Assembly (NCBI RefSeq): GCF_900110765.1
Contig: NZ_FOEO01000023.1
Coordinates: forward strand, 1-64,000
Source of the DNA: Pseudomonas sp. NFACC02
GTDB taxonomy: Bacteria; Pseudomonadota; Gammaproteobacteria; Pseudomonadales; Pseudomonadaceae
Reading direction: 5' to 3'
Length of the DNA stretch: 64,000 nt
Shown here: positions 37,101 to 44,474 of the stretch, one piece after another
Position numbering within the stretch: position 1 is the first letter of the stretch
Layout of the letters: every line of letters starts with the position of its first letter
Program-made: the position numbers and the translations under genes
Notes under the pieces: generated by a model
What the model saw: the letters and a program-made list of their open reading frames with translations, nothing else
What the model was told of the DNA's origin: nothing
Database searches by the model: none

Positions 37101-38151
37101 ACACATCCAGGCCATGCGCGACAAAGGCCGTAACGTCTATCAGGTCGCCATTGCGGACAGCGACGAAATCAAGCGCGGCACTTATGTGATGCCAACCCTG
37201 ATCGAGCTGGAAAGCTTCGATGAGCTGCAACGCGAAATCTTTGGCCCGGTCCTGCACGTCGTGCGCTACAAGCGCAAAGAGCTGGATCAACTGATCGCAC
37301 AGATCAACGCCTCGGGTTACGGCCTGACGCTGGGTGTACACACCCGCATCGACGAAACCATCGCCAAGGTGATCGACTCGGTCAACGCGGGCAACATGTA
37401 CGTCAACCGCAACATCGTCGGTGCCGTGGTGGGTGTACAACCGTTTGGTGGCGAAGGCCTGTCGGGTACGGGTCCGAAAGCCGGCGGCCCGCTGTACCTT
37501 TACCGCCTGCTGTCGACCCGCCCGGTCGATGCCGTGCAGAAGTCGTTCGCCCGTCGCGATGCCGAGGCTGCGCCGGATACCCGTATGCGTGAGACCCTGC
37601 TCAAGCCGCTGACCGCGCTGAAAGCCTGGGCGGCCAGCCAGCAACTGACGGAACTCGACGCGCTGTGTATACAGTTCGCCGAGCAATCGCAAAGCGGCGT
37701 CACTCGCTTGCTGGCGGGCCCGACGGGCGAGCGCAACAGCTACAGCATCCTGCCCCGCGAGCACGTGCTGTGCCTGGCCGACGACGAAACTGACCTGCTG
37801 ACCCAACTGGCGGCTGTAATGGCCGTCGGCAGCACGGCCGTCGTGCCGGAAAACGAGCTGAGCAAACCGCTGTACAAACGCCTGCCGAAAGACGTTCAGG
37901 CCCGCATCCAGGTGGTGAGCGACTGGAGCAAGGACGAGGTCCTCATTGACGCCGTCCTGCACCACGGCGACTCCGATCAGCTGCGCGCCATCTGCGAGCA
38001 AGTCGCACAACGCAGCGGTGCCATCGTCGGCGTGCACGGGTTGTCCAAAGGCGAAACCGGCATCGCGCTGGAGCGTCTGGTGATCGAACGTGCATTGAGC
38101 GTCAACACCGCAGCGGCAGGCGGTAACGCAAGCTTGATGACGATCGGGTAA
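34198..38151 (+). CDS. putA: PutA, trifunctional proline dehydrogenase / P5C dehydrogenase / repressor
   Basis: The 1317-aa protein has an N-terminal ribbon-helix-helix DNA-binding domain (about 1-45: TTTLGVKLDDPTRERLKAAA), a FAD-dependent proline dehydrogenase barrel (about 190-560, with GPGISIKLSALHPRY and RLVKGAYWDSEI) and a P5C dehydrogenase domain (about 570-1130). In the latter the general base is E881 (AETGGQN) and the nucleophile C915 (GQRCSALRV). The C-terminal tail is the lid-like domain of long PutAs. It converts proline to glutamate and represses putP and putA. Length and domain order are normal. Confidence 0.97.
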   Translation: MATTTLGVKLDDPTRERLKAAAQSIDRTPHWLIKQAIFNYLEKLEGGATLSELNGQGSKDADDQGELPVDNAHQAFLEFAESILPQSVLRAAITSAYRRPEPEVVPMLLEQARLPAPMADATHKLAASIAEKLRNQKSAGGRAGVVQGLLQEFSLSSQEGVALMCLAEALLRIPDKGTRDALIRDKISTGNWQPHLGNSPSLFVNAATWGLLLTGKLVSTHNEAGLTSTLSRIIGKSGEPMIRKGVDMAMRLMGEQFVTGETIGEALANASRFEAKGFRYSYDMLGEAALTEHDAQKYLASYEQAIHSIGKASHGRGIYEGPGISIKLSALHPRYSRAQYERVMEELYPRLLSLTLLAKQYDIGLNIDAEEADRLELSLDLLERLCFEPQLTGWNGIGFVIQAYQKRCPYVIDYVIDLARRSRHRLMIRLVKGAYWDSEIKRAQVEGLEGYPVYTRKVYTDVSYIACARKLLSVPEVIYPQFATHNAHTLSAIYHIAGQNYYPGQYEFQCLHGMGEPLYEQVVGKVADGKLNRPCRVYAPVGTHETLLAYLVRRLLENGANTSFVNRIADQAISIQELVADPVASIERMATQEGGFGLPHPRIPLPRELYGRERANSAGIDMANEHRLASLSSALLATAHNDWKAGPMLGSPVSAGAEAPVLNPSDLRDVVGHVQEASVEDVDNALLSALSAGPIWQATPPAERAAILERAADLMEADIQPLMGLLAREAGKTYANAIAEVREAVDFLRYYAVQARNDFSNDAHRPLGPVVCISPWNFPLAIFTGQVAAALAAGNPVLAKPAEQTPLVAAQAVRILLEAGIPEGVVQLLPGRGETVGARLVGDERVKGVMFTGSTEVARLLQRNIAGRLDAQGRPIPLIAETGGQNAMIVDSSALTEQVVIDVVSSAFDSAGQRCSALRVLCLQEDSADRVIEMLKGAMAENRLGNPERLSVDIGPVIDAEAKAGIEKHIQAMRDKGRNVYQVAIADSDEIKRGTYVMPTLIELESFDELQREIFGPVLHVVRYKRKELDQLIAQINASGYGLTLGVHTRIDETIAKVIDSVNAGNMYVNRNIVGAVVGVQPFGGEGLSGTGPKAGGPLYLYRLLSTRPVDAVQKSFARRDAEAAPDTRMRETLLKPLTALKAWAASQQLTELDALCIQFAEQSQSGVTRLLAGPTGERNSYSILPREHVLCLADDETDLLTQLAAVMAVGSTAVVPENELSKPLYKRLPKDVQARIQVVSDWSKDEVLIDAVLHHGDSDQLRAICEQVAQRSGAIVGVHGLSKGETGIALERLVIERALSVNTAAAGGNASLMTIG

Positions 38152-38196
38152 TTCCGGGGCGCCAGATTCATCGAGCTGGCGAAACGTAATACCCAC

Positions 38197-38278
38197 GGAG
38201 GAGCGCTTGCCCGCGATGCGTCAGCGCAGACACCACATCGGTGCCTGCCTGATCTCAATCGCGGGCAAGCGCACGCCT
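38197..38278. repeat. REP inverted pair
   Basis: GGAGGAGCGCTTGCCCGCGA at the left and TCGCGGGCAAGCGCACGCC at the right, downstream of putA. Confidence 0.8.
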
Positions 38279-38284
38279 AAAGAG

Positions 38285-38500
38285 CAGTGGCGCAACTTCA
38301 CGTCCTGAATTGCTGATTCCTTTAGAGGTTTTCCATCACAGACGGCTTCCAGCTCATTAGCCTTGATCAGCGCCGTCTGTGAAGGAAGGTTCCAAGCATC
38401 ATCAGGCGCATCCGGTGTAATCCAGGGAACGGCGCCATATATCCCACGCATAAATAGAACGTAGGCTTTCGATCTTTATATCCGCACGCTATTAAACGCT
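38285..38500 (-). pseudogene. Possible frameshifted ORF remnant
   Basis: On the minus strand, one frame ends in coding-like LIACGYKDRKPTFYL and the next frame continues as MRGIYGAVPWITPDAPDDAW and onward to about 38285. The junction lies near 38448-38458 (TTCTATTTATGCG). Together they read like one small protein broken by a frameshift. I do not recognise the family, and the region is short, so this may be chance. Confidence 0.3.
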
Positions 38501-38660
38501 GACTCGAACAGTTAGCGGACAGCACTACTGTCATTTCTGACAGTAGATTCATTTTAAAATCTTTGATCAGATCGAGCAGAGCCTACGCAAATCGGAAGAT
38601 TTCGGATGCCCGGCAACAGCACCAAAAAGATCAAATTTAATTCTCACAGGAAAGATTAAA

Positions 38661-39788
38661 ATGAACGCTTCTAATAAAACAGCTGAATTTGATGACACAT
38701 TCGGCGAGCGTGGAAAGCAACTGATTTATACACCCGGAAATTTTTACAACTTCCTCCCAGGGCTCTACCCTTCCGCTGACGGCACGATACTTATCTATGG
38801 AAAGTATCTCCGAGAGGCTTTTACGCCAGGCTTTTCCGGCGTTGGGCGCCTGCTGAAAAACGGGGAAACAGATACTACGTTTGGAGACACACTGGATGGT
38901 TTCACACACGTACCTGAGGCAAGTTCCCCCCTTTGGGCTACCGACATCGCCAAGACGACACGTTTTCTCTTTCTCGTCACCCCCACCGGCGATAAGGTCA
39001 TGCTCTCCCGCTTCGACCTGAACGGCAAGTCACCAGCGCTTTTCACCATTGATACCATGGGGTCGTCGCCCAGCATTCTGGGGCTGGCGGACGACAAGCT
39101 GCTGGTCCCTGGAACGAGCCAGGAAGGCGGCGTCCTCCATCGCAGACTGCCCGATGGCAGCAACGATTCGACATTTGGCACAGACGGGCAACAGCTGTTT
39201 TTAGAGGGTCGTTTTGTTGAGTCGTGGTGCGCTACGAGCAACAAAGAACGTTCTTTGATTTACGTGTCGGGGATGGCGGACAACAAAGGGTTCATCACCT
39301 GCATGACGCCTGACGGAAAAGTCAGATCCGAATTTGCTGACGAAGGCACCTACAGGGTCGAAACCCCGAACGGGAGTGGTAATCGTTGCCGTAAAGTTGT
39401 CGTCACGGATGACGGTGGTGTGCTGGGACTTATCAGCGTGGACGGGATGGAACCAGGTTTTCTTATAAAACTGACCCCCGAGGGCGTAATAGATGAAAAC
39501 TTCAATGACGGGAACCCCCTAACCTTGGCTGGCACTGTCGGCGAAGACCTCGCTCTTCAAACAAATGGGCTCATTCTTGTGGCGCACTTCTCCGCACCCA
39601 TCTGTGGAATATCGCGTTATCTTGAAAATGGCTCAAGCGATACTGGCTTCGGCCAGAACGGTCATCTTGAGTTTGAAAAGGATGTGTTAAGTAGCATCAA
39701 ACGGTTGGCCATCGATCCCGACGGTAATTTGCTCGTGGGAGGGACTGAAGGATCGATCACCGCGATACTTCGGCTTTTGATCGGATGA
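38661..39788 (+). CDS. Delta-60 repeat (DUF5122-type beta-propeller) protein
   Basis: The 375-aa product contains several copies of a roughly 50-60-residue unit with the core D-x-T/N-F-G-x-x-G: DDTFGERG near the start, DTTFGDTL, DSTFGTDGQ, DENFNDGN and DTGFGQNGH. These are delta-60 repeats that fold as beta-propeller blades. There is no signal peptide or catalytic motif. The start ATG at 38661 follows AGGAAAG. Codon use is noticeably AT-richer than the neighbours, implying recent acquisition. The function is unknown; relatives in Pseudomonas are small accessory genes. Confidence 0.75.
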   Translation: MNASNKTAEFDDTFGERGKQLIYTPGNFYNFLPGLYPSADGTILIYGKYLREAFTPGFSGVGRLLKNGETDTTFGDTLDGFTHVPEASSPLWATDIAKTTRFLFLVTPTGDKVMLSRFDLNGKSPALFTIDTMGSSPSILGLADDKLLVPGTSQEGGVLHRRLPDGSNDSTFGTDGQQLFLEGRFVESWCATSNKERSLIYVSGMADNKGFITCMTPDGKVRSEFADEGTYRVETPNGSGNRCRKVVVTDDGGVLGLISVDGMEPGFLIKLTPEGVIDENFNDGNPLTLAGTVGEDLALQTNGLILVAHFSAPICGISRYLENGSSDTGFGQNGHLEFEKDVLSSIKRLAIDPDGNLLVGGTEGSITAILRLLIG

Positions 39789-39990
39789 CACTTAACTAAA
39801 CAGCATCCGCTGTCTTGACTGCACGGCCGGCCGCTCTCGCAGGTCGTCCGTGCTGCCGGGGATTTTCTGCCCCGGGCTAAACCGACCGCCCCACCTGTTC
39901 TAGCTCTCCATCACCCAGATTGATCATTCTTCTAACCGATCCCCGCACCGCTCTAGACTCTCAGCTATTCATAACGAAAGGTACGCCGCC

Positions 39991-41793
39991 ATGTCCGAGA
40001 CGCTGCTCAGTTCCCGCAATCTGGCTTTCGAGCTGTACGAAGTGCTGGATGCCGAAGCGTTGACGCAACGTGAGCGTTTTGCCGAGCACAGCCGCGAAAC
40101 CTTCAACGCGGCGATTACCACCGCGCGGACCATCGCCGAAAAACATTTCGCGCCGCACAACCGCAAGAACGACGAGAACGAGCCCCGTTACGAGAACGGC
40201 GAGGCGGTGTTGATTCCGGAAGTGAAGCCCGCGGTGGATGCGTTTCTTGAGGCCGGTTTTTTGAACGCAGCACGCGATTTTGACGCGGGTGGCATGCAAC
40301 TGCCAACGCTGTTGTCTCAGGCTTGCTTCGCGCATTTTCAGTCGGCCAACGCGGCATCGACGTCCTACCCGTTTCTCACCATGGGCGCAGCGAATCTCAT
40401 TGACAACTTCGGCAGCGATGACCAGAAAAAGCGCTTTCTGCAACCGATGATCGAAGGACGCTTCTTCGGCACCATGGCACTGACCGAGCCCCATGCCGGT
40501 TCGTCGCTGTCGGACATTCGCACGCGCGCCGAACCTGCCGAAGACGGCACTTACCGGCTGCGCGGCAACAAGATTTTTATCTCCGGCGGCGATCACCCGC
40601 TGTCGGAAAACATCGTTCATCTGGTGTTGGCAAAGCTTCCTGACGCACCGCCGGGAGTGAAAGGCATTTCACTGTTTATCGTGCCGAAGTTTCTGGTCAA
40701 CGACGACGGAAGTCCTGGCCCGCGCAACGACGTGCTGCTGGCCGGACTGTTTCACAAGATGGGCTGGCGCGGTACGACGTCCACTGCACTGAATTTTGGA
40801 GATAAAGGTCACTGTGTCGGCTATCTGGTCGGCAAGCCGCATCAGGGCCTGAGCTACATGTTCCAGATGATGAACGAAGCCCGGATTGGCGTCGGCATGG
40901 GCGCGGTCATGCTTGGTTACGCCGGTTACCTCTATTCACTGGATTACGCACGCGAGCGTCCGCAGGGTCGGCTCCCGGACAGCAAGAATCCCGAGAGCGC
41001 GCCGGTCCCGATCATTGAGCATGCCGACGTGAAACGCATGCTGCTGACCCAGAAAGCGTACGTCGAGGGTGCATTCGATCTGGGGTTGTATGCCGCGCGC
41101 CTGTTCGACGACACCCAGACCGGCGAAACCGACGAACAACGCAAGCTCGCCCATGAACTGCTCGACCTGCTGACGCCCATCGTCAAATCCTGGCCATCGG
41201 AGTTCTGCCTCAAGGCCAACGAACTGGCGATCCAGATTCTCGGCGGTCACGGGTATACCCGCGAATACCCGGTGGAGCAGTACTACCGTGACAACCGCCT
41301 CAATCCGATTCATGAAGGCACCCACGGCATTCAGTCGCTGGACCTGCTGGGGCGCAAACTGGCGCAAAACGGCGGCGCAGGCCTCAAGCAGTTGGTCTGG
41401 TTAATTGCCGACACCTGTGAGCGAGCACAGGCGCATGACTCGCTGTCCACCCTGCGCCAGCCGCTGGAGCAACTCGTCGCTCGCCTCCAGTCGGTCACCC
41501 TGGAATTGCTGACCGACCTCGCTCAAGGCAAAGTCACTGCAACCCTGTCCAACTCAGCGCTGTACCTAAAGGCCTTTGGGCACACCGTCATCGGCTGGCG
41601 CTGGCTGGAACAAGCCATCCGCGCGCAGGAAGGATTGAAAACCGGCAACACGGCGGACGCAGATTTCTACAAAGGCAAACTCCAGGCAGCGCGGTACTTC
41701 CTGACGTGGGAGGTCCCGGCATGTCATCACGAGCTGGCGATTTTGCAGGCCCGTGATGACCTGTGCCTGTCGATGCAGGACGACTGGTTTTAA
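39991..41793 (+). CDS. Acyl-CoA dehydrogenase (DmdC-like, about 600 aa)
   Basis: The 600-aa flavoprotein is of the long acyl-CoA dehydrogenase subgroup that includes DmdC and P. aeruginosa PA5020. Family signatures: ALTEPHAGSSLSDIRT (FAD/substrate loop), the KIFISGGDH strand, and ILGGHGYTREYPVEQYYRDNR. The probable catalytic Glu is in NPIHEGTHGIQ. The C-terminal roughly 130 residues are the extra domain typical of this subgroup. The substrate is unknown. Ends 9 bp from the convergent toxin gene. Confidence 0.88.
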   Translation: MSETLLSSRNLAFELYEVLDAEALTQRERFAEHSRETFNAAITTARTIAEKHFAPHNRKNDENEPRYENGEAVLIPEVKPAVDAFLEAGFLNAARDFDAGGMQLPTLLSQACFAHFQSANAASTSYPFLTMGAANLIDNFGSDDQKKRFLQPMIEGRFFGTMALTEPHAGSSLSDIRTRAEPAEDGTYRLRGNKIFISGGDHPLSENIVHLVLAKLPDAPPGVKGISLFIVPKFLVNDDGSPGPRNDVLLAGLFHKMGWRGTTSTALNFGDKGHCVGYLVGKPHQGLSYMFQMMNEARIGVGMGAVMLGYAGYLYSLDYARERPQGRLPDSKNPESAPVPIIEHADVKRMLLTQKAYVEGAFDLGLYAARLFDDTQTGETDEQRKLAHELLDLLTPIVKSWPSEFCLKANELAIQILGGHGYTREYPVEQYYRDNRLNPIHEGTHGIQSLDLLGRKLAQNGGAGLKQLVWLIADTCERAQAHDSLSTLRQPLEQLVARLQSVTLELLTDLAQGKVTATLSNSALYLKAFGHTVIGWRWLEQAIRAQEGLKTGNTADADFYKGKLQAARYFLTWEVPACHHELAILQARDDLCLSMQDDWF

Positions 41794-41802
41794 CCGAACG
41801 GG

Positions 41803-44379
41803 TCAGGGTTTCGGGGGAAAGAAGGTGTCCACCAGCACCTTCGCATCATCGCCCAGTTTTTCGGCGTACGCCTCGCGATTGAAGACCACGCCCGTGCGCA
41901 TATCGTGGGCCGGACCGGTCACCTGCTCCGCCGGTATCTCCCGAAGCTGCACGTTCATGAAGCGGTAGTCGCTACCGGCCACTTCCTGGATGCGCTGAAT
42001 CTGAAAGTAGTGGCCCGGCATGAACAGTGACTCCACCTCGTTCGGGTTTTCGGAGAACGGGCTGATGGGTAAGGCATTGAGGTACTCACCCGCAGGCAGC
42101 TCGAACACCACCGATGTATCGTCGAACGTGATTGCGCCGGTATGACTGGATGAAGCCGCGCCGCCCTGGCTGCTGGCGAATACCCTGGCGATATAGGGGT
42201 TCTCGCTGAACGAGGTGAAATCGGTGTTCACCAGCACATCCCCCTGCTTCAACGTGCCTTTGCGAAAGACCTTGCCCGACGTGCCCCGTTCCCCGCTTCC
42301 GCCTCGGTAAAGCGGCACATCATTGTTTGGCTGAATCTCGGCAAGGTCTTCGAGCAGACGCTCGACATTCTCGATCTGGCGCGGCCCCTTGCGCTCTCCC
42401 GAGCGCAGAAAAACGTTGTACGCATCATCTTCGTCGGTGTAACGGGCAATCGCTCCGCCAAAGTACATAGGGTCGGTGGTCTTGAAGACCCGGTGCTTTT
42501 CATCCCAGGCGTCATAAACAACGTCTTCACCCTCCGAGTCGGTCACCACCTCCTCGTCGGACTCCAGCTCGTAGACGTGGGTCACCGACTTCTGACGCTC
42601 GTTGCCCAATCTCGACAGGCGACGTTCCTCGGCCAGATTGAACTGCATGTGCGTGTCCCAGAACGCAGACGATGTCGTGGCATAGGGCTTTTTCGTTTTA
42701 GCGCCAGAGCCCTCTGAGGCCTCGACACCGTCTTCCATCGGCGGCTGCCCGCCCACGAGTTTAGGCGCCTTGATCAACTCCCACTGGTCGAGCGCGTTCA
42801 GACGCACCGGCAGCGCGCCGTTGAAGGCGTAAGGATTATGGGGATCGACCACCGCCCAGGTTTTCAGATCCTCCAGGTAACGAACGCGATAAGGCAGGTC
42901 ACCCAGGGTGATCCAGGTTTCGCCGTTTTCCAGCACATGCACGCCGCGGGCAAGGCCCGTATCGCTGTTTGCGGGCACCTGATCGAGGAGCTCGTTGCCT
43001 TCCAGGCCTGCCAGCGACGGGGCCTCGGTTTCAGCCGTATCACCGACCACCGGCACGGCTTCGGCGGCGCGGCCAATGTCGGCGAGCAATGGCAGGTTGA
43101 GGAACAGATACACCGTATTGACGATGGCTCCCATCACTCCCGATTTACGCAACTGCCGGGTGCGTCCATTGATGGCCTGATCAATGCTCAGGCCCACATT
43201 GATGACACTGGCCCCCACCAGGCTGAGCGCGATTGGCCATGCCAACGGCGCCACCCCGTTGGCGATACGAATGAAAGCCCCCAGGTAACCGATCCACATC
43301 TGTTTGCGCAGGCTGGCGCTGCTGGTCAGCTGCGCATTGAGGTCCTGGGTCATTTCATGGCGAGCCTTGTCACGGAGCTGCTCGAAGACGGGTTTCGGTC
43401 CAGCCGGCCGCGAATCACCGATCAAGGTCTGTTCCGCAGACCACGGCTGTGCGGCGCGCCTGGAAACACGTGCGCTGACCAACGCTTGCTGTTCGGCGTC
43501 GTGGGCAAAGTGGGAAACCAGCGCCGCGCGGGTTTGAGCCTCGCCGAGCTGCGCCTGGACCCATCGATAAAGCGCCTGCTCGTCGGCAAAACAATGAAAC
43601 ACCGGCTGCGCGTCGGGCTTGAAGAGCAGTTGCCGACCACGGCTGTCCTGAATGAGCAGCATGTCCCGCGAATCATGACCGGCAAGCTGGAAGACCTGCA
43701 TCGTTACGCCAGCCGCAAAACCCACATTGTCCTGCAGCATTTGCCAGGTCACGTGAGGGTCGGTCGCGCCAGTGACCGCAATGAGCACGGTCTGGAAATC
43801 TTCCACGGACAGCTGTTTTTTGCTCAAGGCCAGTCCGGCCAAGGACAGCAGGTTGATCTTGGCGAAGGTGCAGAAGTCCTGTTCGTGGGCATGCCAGAAC
43901 GCGTCGACCTTTTGTTTGCACGCTCCGGCGAAATCCAGCTTCCAGAAATCCTGAAGCACGGCACTGGGCAGCATTGGCACTTCGTTGTGCTCGTTGTAGA
44001 AACGCTGGTCGGCGCCTGCCGTGTAGAAGCCGCTGTAGGTGTTCAGCTCATCGGCAGACACGTTGTCGTCGGCACTGAAGCGATGCATCACCAGCTCGAC
44101 CAGTGTCATGGACTCGGTCGGCGCCCCAACGTGCTCCCAACCCGTAAAGGTCGAGCCACTGTTGTTTGCCTGGGTGAAGCGATGCCAATAGACCTTCGTG
44201 GGGTTCAGCAACTTGCCGGTGTGCTTGAGCACAATCTGGCGTGCGGCCCGAAAAGCCAGTGAGTAGAGGTCCGGGTACGAGGCCATCAGCGCGGCGGCGC
44301 GCTGTTGAAGCGAACGAACATCGAATGGAGTGGCGGGAGCGTTGATCGAGTTCGACGTCCCAAGGTTTGTTGACTGCAT
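41803..44379 (-). CDS. Large putative toxin with C-terminal ADP-ribosyltransferase domain (copy A)
   Basis: The 858-aa product has a long N-terminal region (about 20-400) resembling the dermonecrotic-toxin N-terminal/DUF6543 proteins of Pseudomonas (WHRFTQ, FTGWEHVG, DELNTYSGFYTAG). Then comes a hydrophobic hairpin (about 370-445, GVAPLAWPIALSLVGASV and GAIVNTVYLFLNLPLL), an acidic motif (DEEVVTDSEGEDV), and a C-terminal ADP-ribosyltransferase fold. Catalytic signatures are R692 (LYRGG), T722-S725 (TSFS) and E781-x-E783 (NEVESLFMPG). The E-x-E form usually modifies arginine. There is no signal peptide or adjacent immunity gene. It is downstream copy of a tandem pair. The start is set by the leader hairpin and AGGA. 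Family assignment is by eye. Confidence 0.75.
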   Translation of the reverse strand: MQSTNLGTSNSINAPATPFDVRSLQQRAAALMASYPDLYSLAFRAARQIVLKHTGKLLNPTKVYWHRFTQANNSGSTFTGWEHVGAPTESMTLVELVMHRFSADDNVSADELNTYSGFYTAGADQRFYNEHNEVPMLPSAVLQDFWKLDFAGACKQKVDAFWHAHEQDFCTFAKINLLSLAGLALSKKQLSVEDFQTVLIAVTGATDPHVTWQMLQDNVGFAAGVTMQVFQLAGHDSRDMLLIQDSRGRQLLFKPDAQPVFHCFADEQALYRWVQAQLGEAQTRAALVSHFAHDAEQQALVSARVSRRAAQPWSAEQTLIGDSRPAGPKPVFEQLRDKARHEMTQDLNAQLTSSASLRKQMWIGYLGAFIRIANGVAPLAWPIALSLVGASVINVGLSIDQAINGRTRQLRKSGVMGAIVNTVYLFLNLPLLADIGRAAEAVPVVGDTAETEAPSLAGLEGNELLDQVPANSDTGLARGVHVLENGETWITLGDLPYRVRYLEDLKTWAVVDPHNPYAFNGALPVRLNALDQWELIKAPKLVGGQPPMEDGVEASEGSGAKTKKPYATTSSAFWDTHMQFNLAEERRLSRLGNERQKSVTHVYELESDEEVVTDSEGEDVVYDAWDEKHRVFKTTDPMYFGGAIARYTDEDDAYNVFLRSGERKGPRQIENVERLLEDLAEIQPNNDVPLYRGGSGERGTSGKVFRKGTLKQGDVLVNTDFTSFSENPYIARVFASSQGGAASSSHTGAITFDDTSVVFELPAGEYLNALPISPFSENPNEVESLFMPGHYFQIQRIQEVAGSDYRFMNVQLREIPAEQVTGPAHDMRTGVVFNREAYAEKLGDDAKVLVDTFFPPKP

Positions 44380-44412
44380 GACTTCCTGTCCTTGCTGTTA
44401 GGGAAGTCATGC
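44376..44412 (-). promoter_or_regulatory. Leader hairpin over the start of toxin copy A
   Basis: On the minus-strand mRNA, GCATGACTTCC (44402-44412) pairs perfectly with GGAAGTCATGC (44376-44386), an 11-bp stem with a 15-nt loop (CTAACAGCAAGGACA). The start ATG lies inside the 3' arm, and the loop carries CAAGGAC, an SD-like and RsmA/CsrA-like sequence. The fold should hide the start codon. Confidence 0.72.
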
Positions 44413-44474
44413 ACGTAATCAGGATGAGAGAGCGGGAGGCGGTAACTATTTATTTATGCATTCTTGCCTCAGCA

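Larger units (their letters stand above)
38152..38660. other. putA-downstream region, AT-rich on the right
   Basis: About 500 bp with a REP pair, a possible ORF remnant and then an AT-richer stretch (about 38440-38660) leading into the delta-60-repeat gene. The base composition shift suggests an acquired segment. No transposase, tRNA or attachment repeat is seen. Confidence 0.5.

Noticed and set aside
35884..38196. 770-aa open frame antisense to putA
   Set aside because: putA is unambiguous on the plus strand. This frame has His/Gln/Arg-rich composition typical of antisense shadows.
39858..39877. Terminator at CCGGGG...CCCCGG after the delta-60-repeat gene
   Set aside because: A 6-bp stem is present but there is no T-tract on either side, so I do not call a terminator.
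42838..44262. 474-aa plus-strand frame within the toxin copy A locus
   Set aside because: A possible immunity gene was considered, but the frame is exactly antisense to conserved toxin sequence and its composition is shadow-like.
44380..44474. Hrp box (GGAACC-N16-CCAC) before the toxin genes
   Set aside because: I looked for it here and in the region upstream of copy B and found none, so type III regulation by HrpL is not supported by sequence.
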